From assembly GCA_945861865.1 (NCBI GenBank), contig CAMAWN010000027.1:1-42019 (forward strand): a DNA stretch of 42,019 bases, in the 5' to 3' direction. Positions 24,295 through 33,426 of the stretch are shown piece after piece. Under the pieces are notes generated by a model. The model did not search any database, was not told the origin of the DNA, and worked only from the letters and a program-made list of their open reading frames with translations. Position 1 is the stretch's first letter. Every line of letters begins with the position of its first letter. A program made the translations under genes and the position numbers. Source of the stretch: Candidatus Kuenenia stuttgartensis (lineage in GTDB: Bacteria; Planctomycetota; Planctomycetia; Planctomycetales; Planctomycetaceae).

Positions 24295-26097
24295 TCATTT
24301 CAGGAAGTCGGGCAGATAACCATCTCCGTCTGCGGCAGAGTTTGGCTGACGTTGTTCTCCGGCGGTGCGTTGGGTTTGTTCGGCTTCTCGCAAGGCAACA
24401 TACGAGCCGTTCATCAGGCGGTCTTCTTTGCCGGTTCCGGCGGAGATCACGATTGCGGATTCGGAAATCAAACCTTTGTCGGCGACATTGATGCCGTAGC
24501 AGCGGGTCTGACACAAGCCACAACCGACACATTTGTCGGGAAGCACGACCGGTGCGAGGAAGCCTGAATCCTCGACGGGATCGCCGGCGGCATCGACTTC
24601 AGTGCGGACGCGAGTGAATTCGATGGCGTGATAGCCGGCGTGATGGCATTCATCGACGCAAAGCTGGCACGCCTCGCGGCCGGCATACGGCAGGCAGGTT
24701 TGCAGATTCACCACAGCGAGACCGATGTGGCAGACTCGCTTCTCTTCGAGAGGCAGCGCGCGGATGGCTCCGGTCGGACAGACTTGGCCGCAGGCATTGC
24801 AGCTCGATTCGCAACCGGCCCAGTCAGCAACGACATGCGGAGTCCACAGGCCATCGAGTCCTTGCTGAAACCGCAGCGGTTGCAGCACGTCGTTCGGACA
24901 AGCCTTGAAGCACTCGCCGCAGCGAATGCACATCTGCAAGAATTTGTCTTCTGGAACGCTGCCGGGCGGCCGCACCGGTCGCCACGCATTCGGGTCGTCC
25001 AGGTTCGCGCCCGAAACTTTCCCCGCGACAGCGAGGCCGAGACCGCCGAGCACTCCTGATGCGAGCCCAATTCCAGCCGCGAGAAATCCGCGCCGGCCGA
25101 GTGGCCCATCACCGGTCGGTGGATCGTTCGGCATTTTGAGTTGCACGAAATTCCAACGCTCGACGAATTTGATCGCCTGAGTCGGACAGACGCCTCCACA
25201 CGATTGGCAGAGCGTGCAGTCCGTTGTGCGGGTGAGAAAGTCCGGCTTGATCGCGTCGAACGGGCAAATCTCGATGCACTTGTTGCAGTTGATGCAGGTG
25301 TTCTCGACCTTCCGCTCGGTGACTCGAAACAAATTGCCGAGTGAGAAGACCGCACCGCTCGGACAAACGTAGCGGCACCAGAACCGCGGCTTGAGGAATC
25401 CCAATCCGAGCACGGCTGCGAACAGAGCCAGCGACACGAAATGCCCCGCGTTGACTGGCGGCACAAGATGCCAGCCGCGTTGCAATCCGGTTTGCCACGG
25501 CGAGATTGCGAACAACAGCCCGCGCGTGATGACCGGGATCGCGGCGACGAAACCGGAAACGAGCACTCCGCACGCCGCCGCCACCAGCGTCGCCAGTAGA
25601 ACGTAGTACTTGATGTGAACCCACCAGCCGTTGTCAGCGACTTGAAAGCGTTTCACACGCGAGCCGATCGCCCAATCAAACAAGTCGATCAACGTGCCGA
25701 GCGGACAGAGATACCCGCAGAACCCGCGCGGGATGAAGACGCAGACCAGCAAGATGATTCCGGCCGAAGTCAGCGACCAGACCCACGCTCGCGACGCGAG
25801 CGCGGTCGACAGGCTCACCAGCGGGTCGATCACCAGGAAGAACTCGGCGGCGATCTTCTCTTTCCGAGCGAGATCGTTCGCGTAGTGCGACGGCCACTGC
25901 TCCGAAACCGCCTCCGGTCGAGCCGTGTACGGCCAGCAGACGAAGAAAAACAGCACGAGGAACGCGGCGAAACAGACCGCCTGAATCGCTCGCCGCACCG
26001 GCGACGAGAGCCACGTGGGACCGATGCGACTCAACCAGCGCCGCACCGCGCCGGCTTTACTTTTCTTCACGAACGGCAGAAAGAGGTCGAGTCGCAT
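24295..26097 (-). CDS. NapH/NapG-like membrane polyferredoxin fusion
   Basis: 600 residues. The N-terminal half is a NapH/NosR-type membrane domain: several helices and two CxxxCP motifs, GFCGYLCPLG and WCRYVCPSG. Then come two 4Fe-4S motifs (CINCNKCIEICP, CTLCQSCGGVCP). The second half begins with RRGFLAAGIGLASG, an internal Tat-like sequence typical of NapG N-termini, and carries further Fe-S motifs (CIRCGECFKACP, CNACGQVCP, CVGCGLCQTRC). It looks like a NapH-NapG fusion that moves electrons across or along the cytoplasmic membrane. It starts 3 bases after the FMN-binding gene and should be translated with it. No nitrate reductase is present, so its partner is different or elsewhere. Confidence 0.9.
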   Translation of the reverse strand: MRLDLFLPFVKKSKAGAVRRWLSRIGPTWLSSPVRRAIQAVCFAAFLVLFFFVCWPYTARPEAVSEQWPSHYANDLARKEKIAAEFFLVIDPLVSLSTALASRAWVWSLTSAGIILLVCVFIPRGFCGYLCPLGTLIDLFDWAIGSRVKRFQVADNGWWVHIKYYVLLATLVAAACGVLVSGFVAAIPVITRGLLFAISPWQTGLQRGWHLVPPVNAGHFVSLALFAAVLGLGFLKPRFWCRYVCPSGAVFSLGNLFRVTERKVENTCINCNKCIEICPFDAIKPDFLTRTTDCTLCQSCGGVCPTQAIKFVERWNFVQLKMPNDPPTGDGPLGRRGFLAAGIGLASGVLGGLGLAVAGKVSGANLDDPNAWRPVRPPGSVPEDKFLQMCIRCGECFKACPNDVLQPLRFQQGLDGLWTPHVVADWAGCESSCNACGQVCPTGAIRALPLEEKRVCHIGLAVVNLQTCLPYAGREACQLCVDECHHAGYHAIEFTRVRTEVDAAGDPVEDSGFLAPVVLPDKCVGCGLCQTRCYGINVADKGLISESAIVISAGTGKEDRLMNGSYVALREAEQTQRTAGEQRQPNSAADGDGYLPDFLK

Positions 26098-26100
26098 GAG

Positions 26101-27180
26101 TTACTTCTTGCGCTCGGCCAGCGCTTTCGCGGTCGCGTTGATGATCGCTTCAGACGTGATCGTGGCGTTGCTCGTGGTATCAACCCCTTTGACACTTTGC
26201 TTCTTGAGGATCTTCGCGGACGTGTCGCTGATGGCCGAATAGAATTGCTTCTCGCGGTGCTTGGTGACGGCGACCGCTTCGAGTCGTCCGCTCTTCATGG
26301 TCACGGTGACTTCGACCGGCCCCTCGTAGCCCTGACTTGCGGCGACGTGCTTGCCGTCGGCGACTTGCTTTGGATCGAACAACTCGAATGCTTTGATCGC
26401 CGATACGTTGGCTTCGGCGCGATTGTGATTCTTGAGCAACCGTCCATTCGGATTCTTCGCCGGCACTTCGATGTCGAGCACTTTCTGATAGTGCCGCAAC
26501 GCATCCTGATAGCGACCGGCTTGGCGGCAAGCATCACCGGCGACCAGAGCCGCATCACCGTGCGGATCGTCGTCCGCTTCAGCCAGAGCCATTTTCAACG
26601 CTCGATCGGTCTCACCCATGTCGCCCAGCAACTTCGCCTGAGACAAGCTCGGTGGCACTTTCAAGAGCAAGCCAAATGCTTCGTCGCGGTAGCCCAGCCG
26701 CCAGTAACACTCGGCGAGAATCACGGCTGAACGAGCGTATTCCTCCGGGGCTTTCTCAACACCGACGGCTCGATACCAAAAGGCCGCGCGGGCGTAGTCC
26801 TCCAGCAAGTCGTGGTACATGTGGCAGAGCGTCAGCATGGCCCGCTCACGTTTTTCCGGATCGTCCTTGTGCGATGTCAGCAGATGGTGCATCAGCTTCA
26901 CACCCTCACGCCAACGGCTGGGGTTGGGATTCACGACATCCCACACGAATTGACCGACGTTCTTTTGGTTGTCCCAACCTTGAGGCGGCTTCATCGGCCA
27001 AGTCAGATCGAGCGACTTGGGATAATTCAGCGGTGTGTCTTTGAACCACGGCGGTGGAGTTTTGCCTTCGCGGTTGATCAGAGTGTCGAGCTCTGCTCGC
27101 GACGATTTGATCTGTGCCGTGGCGGTAACGACGAGCGCGACCAGAATCAGCGACAGCAGAATTGGGAAGCGGATTTTCAT
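26101..27180 (-). CDS. Exported TPR protein with C-terminal covalent-FMN domain
   Basis: 359 residues from the ATG at 27180. The N-terminal signal is ILLSLILVALVVTATAQ. The middle (about residues 90-260) is helical with TPR-like repeats (YARAAFWYRAVG, YQDALRHYQKVLDI). The last 85 residues form an FMN_bind domain: GYEGPVEVTVTMKSGRLEAV, ending VDTTSNATITSEAIINA. In this family FMN is attached by ApbE to the Thr of the SGAT-type motif; here it reads SNAT, so Thr340 is the predicted site. The apbE gene lies directly upstream, which supports flavinylation. It probably passes electrons outside the membrane to or from the polyferredoxin encoded 3 bases downstream. Confidence 0.88.
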   Translation of the reverse strand: MKIRFPILLSLILVALVVTATAQIKSSRAELDTLINREGKTPPPWFKDTPLNYPKSLDLTWPMKPPQGWDNQKNVGQFVWDVVNPNPSRWREGVKLMHHLLTSHKDDPEKRERAMLTLCHMYHDLLEDYARAAFWYRAVGVEKAPEEYARSAVILAECYWRLGYRDEAFGLLLKVPPSLSQAKLLGDMGETDRALKMALAEADDDPHGDAALVAGDACRQAGRYQDALRHYQKVLDIEVPAKNPNGRLLKNHNRAEANVSAIKAFELFDPKQVADGKHVAASQGYEGPVEVTVTMKSGRLEAVAVTKHREKQFYSAISDTSAKILKKQSVKGVDTTSNATITSEAIINATAKALAERKK

Positions 27181-27210
27181 GGTGAGCCTGGAGATTCCAA
27201 AAAGGGGATC

Positions 27211-27259
27211 ACGGCTGTCGGCCATCGGCTCACAGCTTTCGGCCGAATGCCGTTAGCCG
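27211..27259. repeat. Degenerate heptamer array at the end of apbE
   Basis: Seven units of 7 bases: ACGGCTG, TCGGCCA, TCGGCTC, ACAGCTT, TCGGCCG, AATGCCG, TTAGCCG. Columns 4 and 5 are G and C in every unit. The array also folds: ACGGCT with AGCCGT and TCGGCC with GGCCGA. It overlaps the apbE stop codon (27253-27255) and its last codons, and lies between apbE and the FMN-binding gene. Confidence 0.75.
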
Positions 27260-28263
27260 TTGTGCCGTTTTTCTGCATGGCGAAAACCCTGCGTGTGAAT
27301 CGTGCGACCATCTTTGAGCACCAGCAGAGCATCGACGTCTGCCAACGTCTCAATCAGAGCCAGCGTGCGAGCCGGGCCGAGCACCATTGCTGTCGTGCTG
27401 AGAGCATCGGCTTGCATCGCGGTGGGCGCGACGATGCTGACGCTGGCCAATTCGCTCGGCGATTCGCCAGTTCGCGGATCGAAGATGTGATGCTTCGAGA
27501 AGTCGGCCGAGAACGTCGTTTCATAATCGCCTGAAGTCGCGAGCGAACGCCCACGCAACTCGGCAAGCGAAACGAAGGCGTCTGGTTCGCGCGGATGCTG
27601 CACTCCGACCATCCAGTCGCTGCCGTCCGGCTTCTTGCCGAGACTGCCGACTTCGCCAGCATTCACCAGCGCATGTTCGACGCCGTGATGATGCAGTGCC
27701 GCGACCGCCCGATCGGCAGCGAAGCCTTGAGCGATGCCGTTGAGAGTGATCGCGGTCAACGGTGCTCGCAGGCGAATGCTCTCGTCTGAGACTTCGATCG
27801 CTCGCCAATCGACGCATGCACGGGCACCGGCGATCTCGGCATCGGTCGGCAGCCGACGTTGAGTTCGACACGCGGCAAACAACTCCCACAACGGTTGCAC
27901 GGTGACGTCGAATGCGCCGTCGGAAAGCCGCGCGGTCTGTTCAGCCATCGCGAGGACGTCGATCAAATACGGATGCGGTCGGTCGAGGAGTCGGTCGCGA
28001 TTCAGACAGCAAATCTGACTGTCCGGCCGATACAGGCTCATCACTTGTTCGACGAGTTCCAGTTCCGCGAATGCGGCGTCGAGTGCCTGCTCCGCGCGGT
28101 CGCGCGGCGTTCCCATGATCGTCATCGAGACGTCAGAGCCGAGTGCCCAAGCTCGTCGCGTCACTGGTCGCTGATCGAACCCGCGCCAAGCGAAGCCGCT
28201 GGTGGCGAGTGCCGCGCCACTTCCCAATGCAAGACACAAGAACCTGCGCCGACTGAGAGACAT
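27253..28263 (-). CDS. apbE: FAD:protein FMN transferase ApbE
   Basis: 336 residues. The N-terminus SRRRFLCLALGSGAALATSG is a Tat-type signal, so the enzyme works outside the cytoplasm. The ApbE fold is clear: LGSDVSMTIMG near the start, AELELVEQVMSLYRPDSQI, DGAFDVTVQPLW, LNGIAQGFAADRA, and NAGEVGSLG with the flavin-binding Gly-rich turn. ApbE takes FMN from FAD with Mg and attaches it to a Thr in FMN_bind proteins. The gene just downstream encodes such a protein, so it is the likely substrate. The start has GGGAGG 8 bases upstream. It is the first gene of the flavin/Fe-S cluster. Confidence 0.94.
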   Translation of the reverse strand: MSLSRRRFLCLALGSGAALATSGFAWRGFDQRPVTRRAWALGSDVSMTIMGTPRDRAEQALDAAFAELELVEQVMSLYRPDSQICCLNRDRLLDRPHPYLIDVLAMAEQTARLSDGAFDVTVQPLWELFAACRTQRRLPTDAEIAGARACVDWRAIEVSDESIRLRAPLTAITLNGIAQGFAADRAVAALHHHGVEHALVNAGEVGSLGKKPDGSDWMVGVQHPREPDAFVSLAELRGRSLATSGDYETTFSADFSKHHIFDPRTGESPSELASVSIVAPTAMQADALSTTAMVLGPARTLALIETLADVDALLVLKDGRTIHTQGFRHAEKRHNG

Positions 28264-28381
28264 CGTCGAGACCTCCCCATCGAGTCCAATCGAATCAAGA
28301 CAACCACGGCACTCGCCGCAATGCGCGGAAGTCTAATCATGATTGATCGTCGGAGCGACCGCCGGGATCACTCGCGCAGTT

Positions 28382-29287
28382 TCACTTCGACTTCATCAAA
28401 GCGTCTCGAACACTCGCCAATTCCTGGCGTTTGGCGGCATCGACTTTCGGGAAGTGCAGGTCAAGCGAAGAAAGCGTGTCGATGACGGCCGCGGCGACCA
28501 CGATGCGCGTGAACCATTTGTTGTCGGCGGGAACGACGTACCACGGTGAGTCTTTCGTTGCCGTGTTTTGGATCATGTCCTCATACGCCTTCATGTAATC
28601 GCCCCAATGTTCGCGCTCTTCCACGTCGGCGGTTGCGAACTTCCAATTCTTCGAGGGTTCATCCAGCCGGCTGAGAAATCGGTTGAGCTGCTCCTTCTTC
28701 GAGACATGAAGAAAGAACTTCCTGACAACCACGCCATTGCGGGAGAGGTACTGTTCGAGGTTGCGAATGTCCTCGAAACGTTCATCCCAAATGTGCTTCG
28801 TGATGAGTTCGGGAGGCAACTTCTGCTTTTCGAGCAACTCCGGATGGACTCGCACCACCAGCGTCTCTTCGTAGTACGAACGATTGAAGATACCGATGCG
28901 CCCGCGTTCCGGCAGGCATTTCAGGCAACGCCAAAGGTAATCGTGATCGAGGTCTTCGCTGGTCGGGGCTTTGAACGAGAAGACTTGGCAGCCCTGCGGA
29001 TTGATCCCCGACATGACATGCTTGATCGCTCCGTCTTTCCCGGCCGCGTCCATCGCCTGGAAGATCAACAACACCGACCGGCGGTCTTGCGCGTACAACC
29101 GCTCCTGCAACTCAGCGAGCGCCTCGACTCCTTCTTTGAGTGTCTGCTCCGCGAGCGGCTTATGCTCGTCCTTCAGCCAAGCCGTGTCGCCGGGGTCGAT
29201 GTCCTTGAGTCGGAACTTCTTGCCATCCGTGATGCAGTAGTGGTCGGCCAGCTTGTGGGCGCGCTGGGTCAGTTCTTTCAGTTTCAT
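28382..29287 (-). CDS. ppk2: Polyphosphate kinase 2 (PPK2 family)
   Basis: 301 residues from the ATG at 29287, with AGGAG 7 bases upstream; the longer frame to 29386 reads through a terminator and a repeat. PPK2 enzymes transfer phosphate between polyphosphate and nucleoside di- or monophosphates. Motifs: Walker A FQAMDAAGKDG (76-86), the lid FNRSYYEETLVVRVHPE, and WKFATADVEEREHWGDY, all usual for the family. Length matches single-domain PPK2. Whether it favours ADP or AMP cannot be read with confidence. It stands alone, separated from the upstream gene by a terminator-like hairpin. Confidence 0.94.
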   Translation of the reverse strand: MKLKELTQRAHKLADHYCITDGKKFRLKDIDPGDTAWLKDEHKPLAEQTLKEGVEALAELQERLYAQDRRSVLLIFQAMDAAGKDGAIKHVMSGINPQGCQVFSFKAPTSEDLDHDYLWRCLKCLPERGRIGIFNRSYYEETLVVRVHPELLEKQKLPPELITKHIWDERFEDIRNLEQYLSRNGVVVRKFFLHVSKKEQLNRFLSRLDEPSKNWKFATADVEEREHWGDYMKAYEDMIQNTATKDSPWYVVPADNKWFTRIVVAAAVIDTLSSLDLHFPKVDAAKRQELASVRDALMKSK

Positions 29288-29307
29288 CACATGTCTCCTG
29301 AATGCAA

Positions 29308-29342
29308 AACAGCCCGTCACGATTCCTCGCGAACGGGCTGTT
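29308..29342 (-). terminator. Terminator-like hairpin upstream of ppk2
   Basis: On the minus strand AACAGCCCGT and ACGGGCTGTT form a 10-bp perfect stem with a 15-base loop, continuing into TTGC so that four T close the structure. It lies after the isomerase gene and just before the ppk2 ribosome site, so it may end or attenuate read-through into ppk2. Confidence 0.6.
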
Positions 29343-29357
29343 GAGTCTTGGAGGATA

Positions 29358-29403
29358 GGCACTCTTGCCCGTCCTTTGAACCGCATGGTCGGGCAAGAGT
29401 GCC
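29358..29403. repeat. Dispersed hairpin, copy 2 (GGCACTCTTGCCCG)
   Basis: GGCACTCTTGCCCG (29358-29371) pairs perfectly with 29390-29403 around an 18-base loop. Arms and the right flank GCCCAACCTAC are the same as in the copy at 22863-22904; the loop sequence differs. It lies 14 bases after the isomerase stop (minus strand). Confidence 0.9.
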
Positions 29404-29416
29404 CAACCTACTGAGG

Positions 29417-30412
<996 letters not shown>

Positions 30413-30584
30413 GACAATCTCCTGGTGCTGAATCTTGACGTGCGACAACGAGAGGAAGAACGAATCAACAAAGACGGCTGGAGCCTACCGCGAGCACTTC
30501 GTCAGACAGCCAGCCGGACACCCTTGTAACCAGCCGCTTTTTCGAGTGTCAAACGAGTAGCGTCTGGAGCGAACTGATATCAAT

Positions 30585-31247
30585 TCAGGCTTGTGGGTGT
30601 GAGGGCAGCCCGACCGAGACCGCACTCCTGACCACCGCCACCGCCTGAGCAATCTCGCGGTCGGTCAGCAGACCGGTCAGCCGTCCCGCAAAACCGGAAG
30701 AAACATGCCAGCGGCCAAGCACGTCGAGCATGGCGTCGCACTTGCGAGGCTCCAAGCCGAACTGAGCTTTCAGTGACAGCGCTTCAAACGGCGGCAAGTC
30801 CTCGAACTGACTGATGAGCAAGAAGTCCCCCTCGTTCGGCAACGCTAGATGCACTTGCCGAAGCTTGTTCGGCAAAGCCCCATTCGAGGCGAGCGAAATG
30901 CGCCGCGGACCGGACGCTCCCCAGGATTTGAGTTGCTGCGGTTCTTGCTCAGCGACGCGAGCCGCCGTCTCGCACACCGCGAAGAGCACCGACTCGTCTA
31001 CCAGGTCGCCGTCGATTCGTTCGCGGTGCAAATGCTTATGCCAGGTTTCCGAAAGCAGATCGAGTTGCACCTGCGGCGGGACCGCTCGCAAGAACGGAAC
31101 CTCGGTCAGATAGCCAAAGCCCTCGGCCGCTTCGGGGCCAAATTGCCTGGCCAGCACAATCCGTTCGAGCGTGTCGAGACACGCGATCCGGAAGGCGAGG
31201 TAACTCAAAGTGTTGTTCGGCAGCAGCGCATTGGTGATGGTCAACAT
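30585..31247 (-). CDS. Hypothetical protein
   Basis: 220 residues, not recognised. No signal peptide or membrane segment; it is rich in Leu, Ala and Glu and probably mostly helical (for example SYLAFRIACLDTLERIVLA near the start). There are no cysteine pairs or nucleotide motifs; the sequence is smooth and shows codon use like its neighbours, so it is likely a real gene. It lies 165 bases downstream of the gyrB-like gene on the same strand and might share its transcript. The 172-base gap behind it shows nothing clear. Confidence 0.65.
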   Translation of the reverse strand: MLTITNALLPNNTLSYLAFRIACLDTLERIVLARQFGPEAAEGFGYLTEVPFLRAVPPQVQLDLLSETWHKHLHRERIDGDLVDESVLFAVCETAARVAEQEPQQLKSWGASGPRRISLASNGALPNKLRQVHLALPNEGDFLLISQFEDLPPFEALSLKAQFGLEPRKCDAMLDVLGRWHVSSGFAGRLTGLLTDREIAQAVAVVRSAVSVGLPSHPQA

Positions 31248-31412
31248 GGGGCGACATGCTGGCGTCGGCGCGACCGGACTTCAACGAGAATCCCGTGAGT
31301 CTGTCGTTTTCATCCAATCTGTTGCCGAGTGCCTGTCCGGCTCCCCGAAGACCGTTGAGCTTTCGTGACACTCACAGTCTTCCCTGTTAGCAAGGCTTAA
31401 CATTCTGCCGAC

Positions 31413-33329
31413 TCAGATGTCCAAGTCATCCACTTGGCTGGCTTCGTCCATAATGATGCGGTAGCGCTCGCTGGCGTCTTTGCCGAGCAGTTCGGTGAAG
31501 GTCTTGTCGGCGTCAAGTTGGCTCTCGATGTCCACACGCAGCAGGATGCGGGTCTTCGGGTTGAGCGTGGTTTCCTTGAGCTGTGACGCGGTCATCTCGC
31601 CCAAGCCTTTGAAGCGGCTGATCTCGAAGTTTCGGTTCTTCGGGAACGTGGCGATGATTTCTTCGCGGTGCGCGTCGTCGCGGGCGTAGTGCGATTCCTG
31701 GCCGACAGCGATCCGGTACAGCGGCGGCTGCGCGAGGTACAGCTTCTCGCCGCGAATGAGCTGCGGCATGTGGCGGAAGAAGAACGCCAAGAGCAGCGTG
31801 CTGATGTGGTAGCCGTCGCTGTCGGCGTCCATCAGCAGAATGATGCGGTGATAACGCAGTTTGTGCATGTCGAATCCGGGGCCGATGCCAGTGCCCAGCG
31901 TTTCGACGAGATCGTGAATTTCCTGGTTGCCGAGAATCTTGCTGGTCGCGAGCGACTCGGTGTTGAGCACTTTGCCTTTGAGCGGCAGGACCGCCTGAGT
32001 CTTGCTATCACGACCCATCGCGGCGGTGCCACCGGCGGAGAGACCTTCGACGATGAACAGTTCGGAGTCCTCCGGCTTTCCGTTGCGGCAGTCGAGCAAT
32101 TTTCCGGGGAGATTCGTCTTGCGCCCACCCGGTGTTTTGCGACGCACTTCCGTCGCGGCCTCGCGGCTGGCTTGCCGGGCACGCGCGGCGAGCACGATGC
32201 GGCCGACGACCGCATCGGCGATCGACGGGTTGTTGTTCAGCCACGTCTCGACGCCGGGGCGGACGAGTCCTTCGACCGCGCTGGTCATCTCTGGGTTGTT
32301 GAGCTTGTCCTTCGTTTGTCCTTGAAACATCGGTTCGGACAGGAAGACGGAAGCGATCGCGACGAGTCCCTCGCGAATGTCTTCGGCCGTCAGCGTGATG
32401 CCTTTCAGCTTGATGTCGTGCATCTCGATGTAGTTTTTGACCGCCTTGACAACTCCCGAACGAAAGCCGATTTCGTGCGTGCCCCCCGCATGCGTGCGGA
32501 TGCCGTTGACGTAGCTCATCACGCGCTCGTCGGTCGACTCGGTCCAGGCGAGCGCCAACTGCAATTTGTGGTTGCCCAGTTCCTTGTCGATCGTGAAGAG
32601 CTGCTCGTGGATTTGTTTGCGTTGGTCGTCCTTCACGACCTTTTGCAGATACGCGACGATCCCTTCCGGGTGGAAGTATTCTTGTTGTTCCTTCTTGGCC
32701 TCGTCGTGAAAGACGATCCGCAGGCCGCCGTGGACGAACGAGATGTCTTCGAGATGCTGTTTGATGACATCGGCGTTGAAGCGAATGTTGCGGAAGATTT
32801 CGTCATCGGGCCGAAAGAAGATGGTCGTTCCGCGTCCTCGAAACGGCCGAATCTTCGCGACCGGTCCTTGAGGTTTCCCGCGTCGATAAGTCTGCTGGTA
32901 CTCGTGGCCGTCGCGATGGACGGTCGCGATCATTTCTTTGGAGAGCGCGTTGACGACCGACGAACCGACACCGTGCAAGCCGCCTGATCGCGCGTAATTC
33001 TTGTTCGAGAATTTTCCGCCGGCGTGCAGAATCGTCAGCACGACTTCCAGTGTGGAGGTCTTCGTCTTCGAGTGTTTTTCAACGGGGATGCCTCGCCCGT
33101 TGTCCTGCACCGACATCGAGCAGCCGTCTTTGTGCAGCGTCACGTCGATCCGGTCGCACTCGCCAGCGAGATGCTCATCGACCGCGTTATCGACGATTTC
33201 CCAAATCAGATGATGCAGCCCGCGGGCATCGACGCCGCCGATGTACATGGCCGGCCGCCGCCGCACGGCTTCCAGACCTTCCAGGATTTCGATGTCGTCG
33301 CTGGAGTACTTTGCTTTCTGCTCCGCCAT
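31413..33329 (-). CDS. Type II DNA topoisomerase subunit B (GyrB/ParE family)
   Basis: 638 residues from the ATG at 33329 (a longer frame to 33401 adds 24 unlike residues). It has the GHKL ATPase domain (EIVDNAVDE 44-52, DNGRG 76-80, GGLHGVGSSVVNALS 116-130), the transducer, and a TOPRIM domain with PGKLLDC, VEGLSAGG (427-434) and DADSDGYHI, ending with FKGLGEM. It hydrolyses ATP to drive DNA strand passage with a GyrA/ParC partner, not seen here. Oddity: the usual EGDSAGG reads EGLSAGG; the catalytic Glu is kept. ParE versus GyrB cannot be settled from this sequence. Confidence 0.93.
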   Translation of the reverse strand: MAEQKAKYSSDDIEILEGLEAVRRRPAMYIGGVDARGLHHLIWEIVDNAVDEHLAGECDRIDVTLHKDGCSMSVQDNGRGIPVEKHSKTKTSTLEVVLTILHAGGKFSNKNYARSGGLHGVGSSVVNALSKEMIATVHRDGHEYQQTYRRGKPQGPVAKIRPFRGRGTTIFFRPDDEIFRNIRFNADVIKQHLEDISFVHGGLRIVFHDEAKKEQQEYFHPEGIVAYLQKVVKDDQRKQIHEQLFTIDKELGNHKLQLALAWTESTDERVMSYVNGIRTHAGGTHEIGFRSGVVKAVKNYIEMHDIKLKGITLTAEDIREGLVAIASVFLSEPMFQGQTKDKLNNPEMTSAVEGLVRPGVETWLNNNPSIADAVVGRIVLAARARQASREAATEVRRKTPGGRKTNLPGKLLDCRNGKPEDSELFIVEGLSAGGTAAMGRDSKTQAVLPLKGKVLNTESLATSKILGNQEIHDLVETLGTGIGPGFDMHKLRYHRIILLMDADSDGYHISTLLLAFFFRHMPQLIRGEKLYLAQPPLYRIAVGQESHYARDDAHREEIIATFPKNRNFEISRFKGLGEMTASQLKETTLNPKTRILLRVDIESQLDADKTFTELLGKDASERYRIIMDEASQVDDLDI

Positions 33330-33403
33330 GAATCGTCTCGATCCGTCGCTGGGAAAATGTCGCTCGCCGCTGGGGCGTGCGAAGAATTGCGAACCGGACA
33401 AGG

Positions 33404-33423
33404 CTCGGCAAGAGTGAGCCGAG
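33404..33423. repeat. Short hairpin after the GspK-like gene
   Basis: CTCGGC (33404-33409) pairs with GCCGAG (33418-33423) around an 8-base loop. It begins 4 bases after the GspK-like stop on the minus strand and lies upstream of the gyrB-like gene. There is no T-run. The loop AAGAGTGA recalls the AAGAGTG of the 22863/29358 elements. Confidence 0.5.
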
Positions 33424-33426
33424 GCG

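Noticed and set aside
24000-26730. Open frames on the plus strand opposite the polyferredoxin and FMN-binding genes
   Set aside because: The minus strand has clear Fe-S and FMN motifs; the opposite frames have none.
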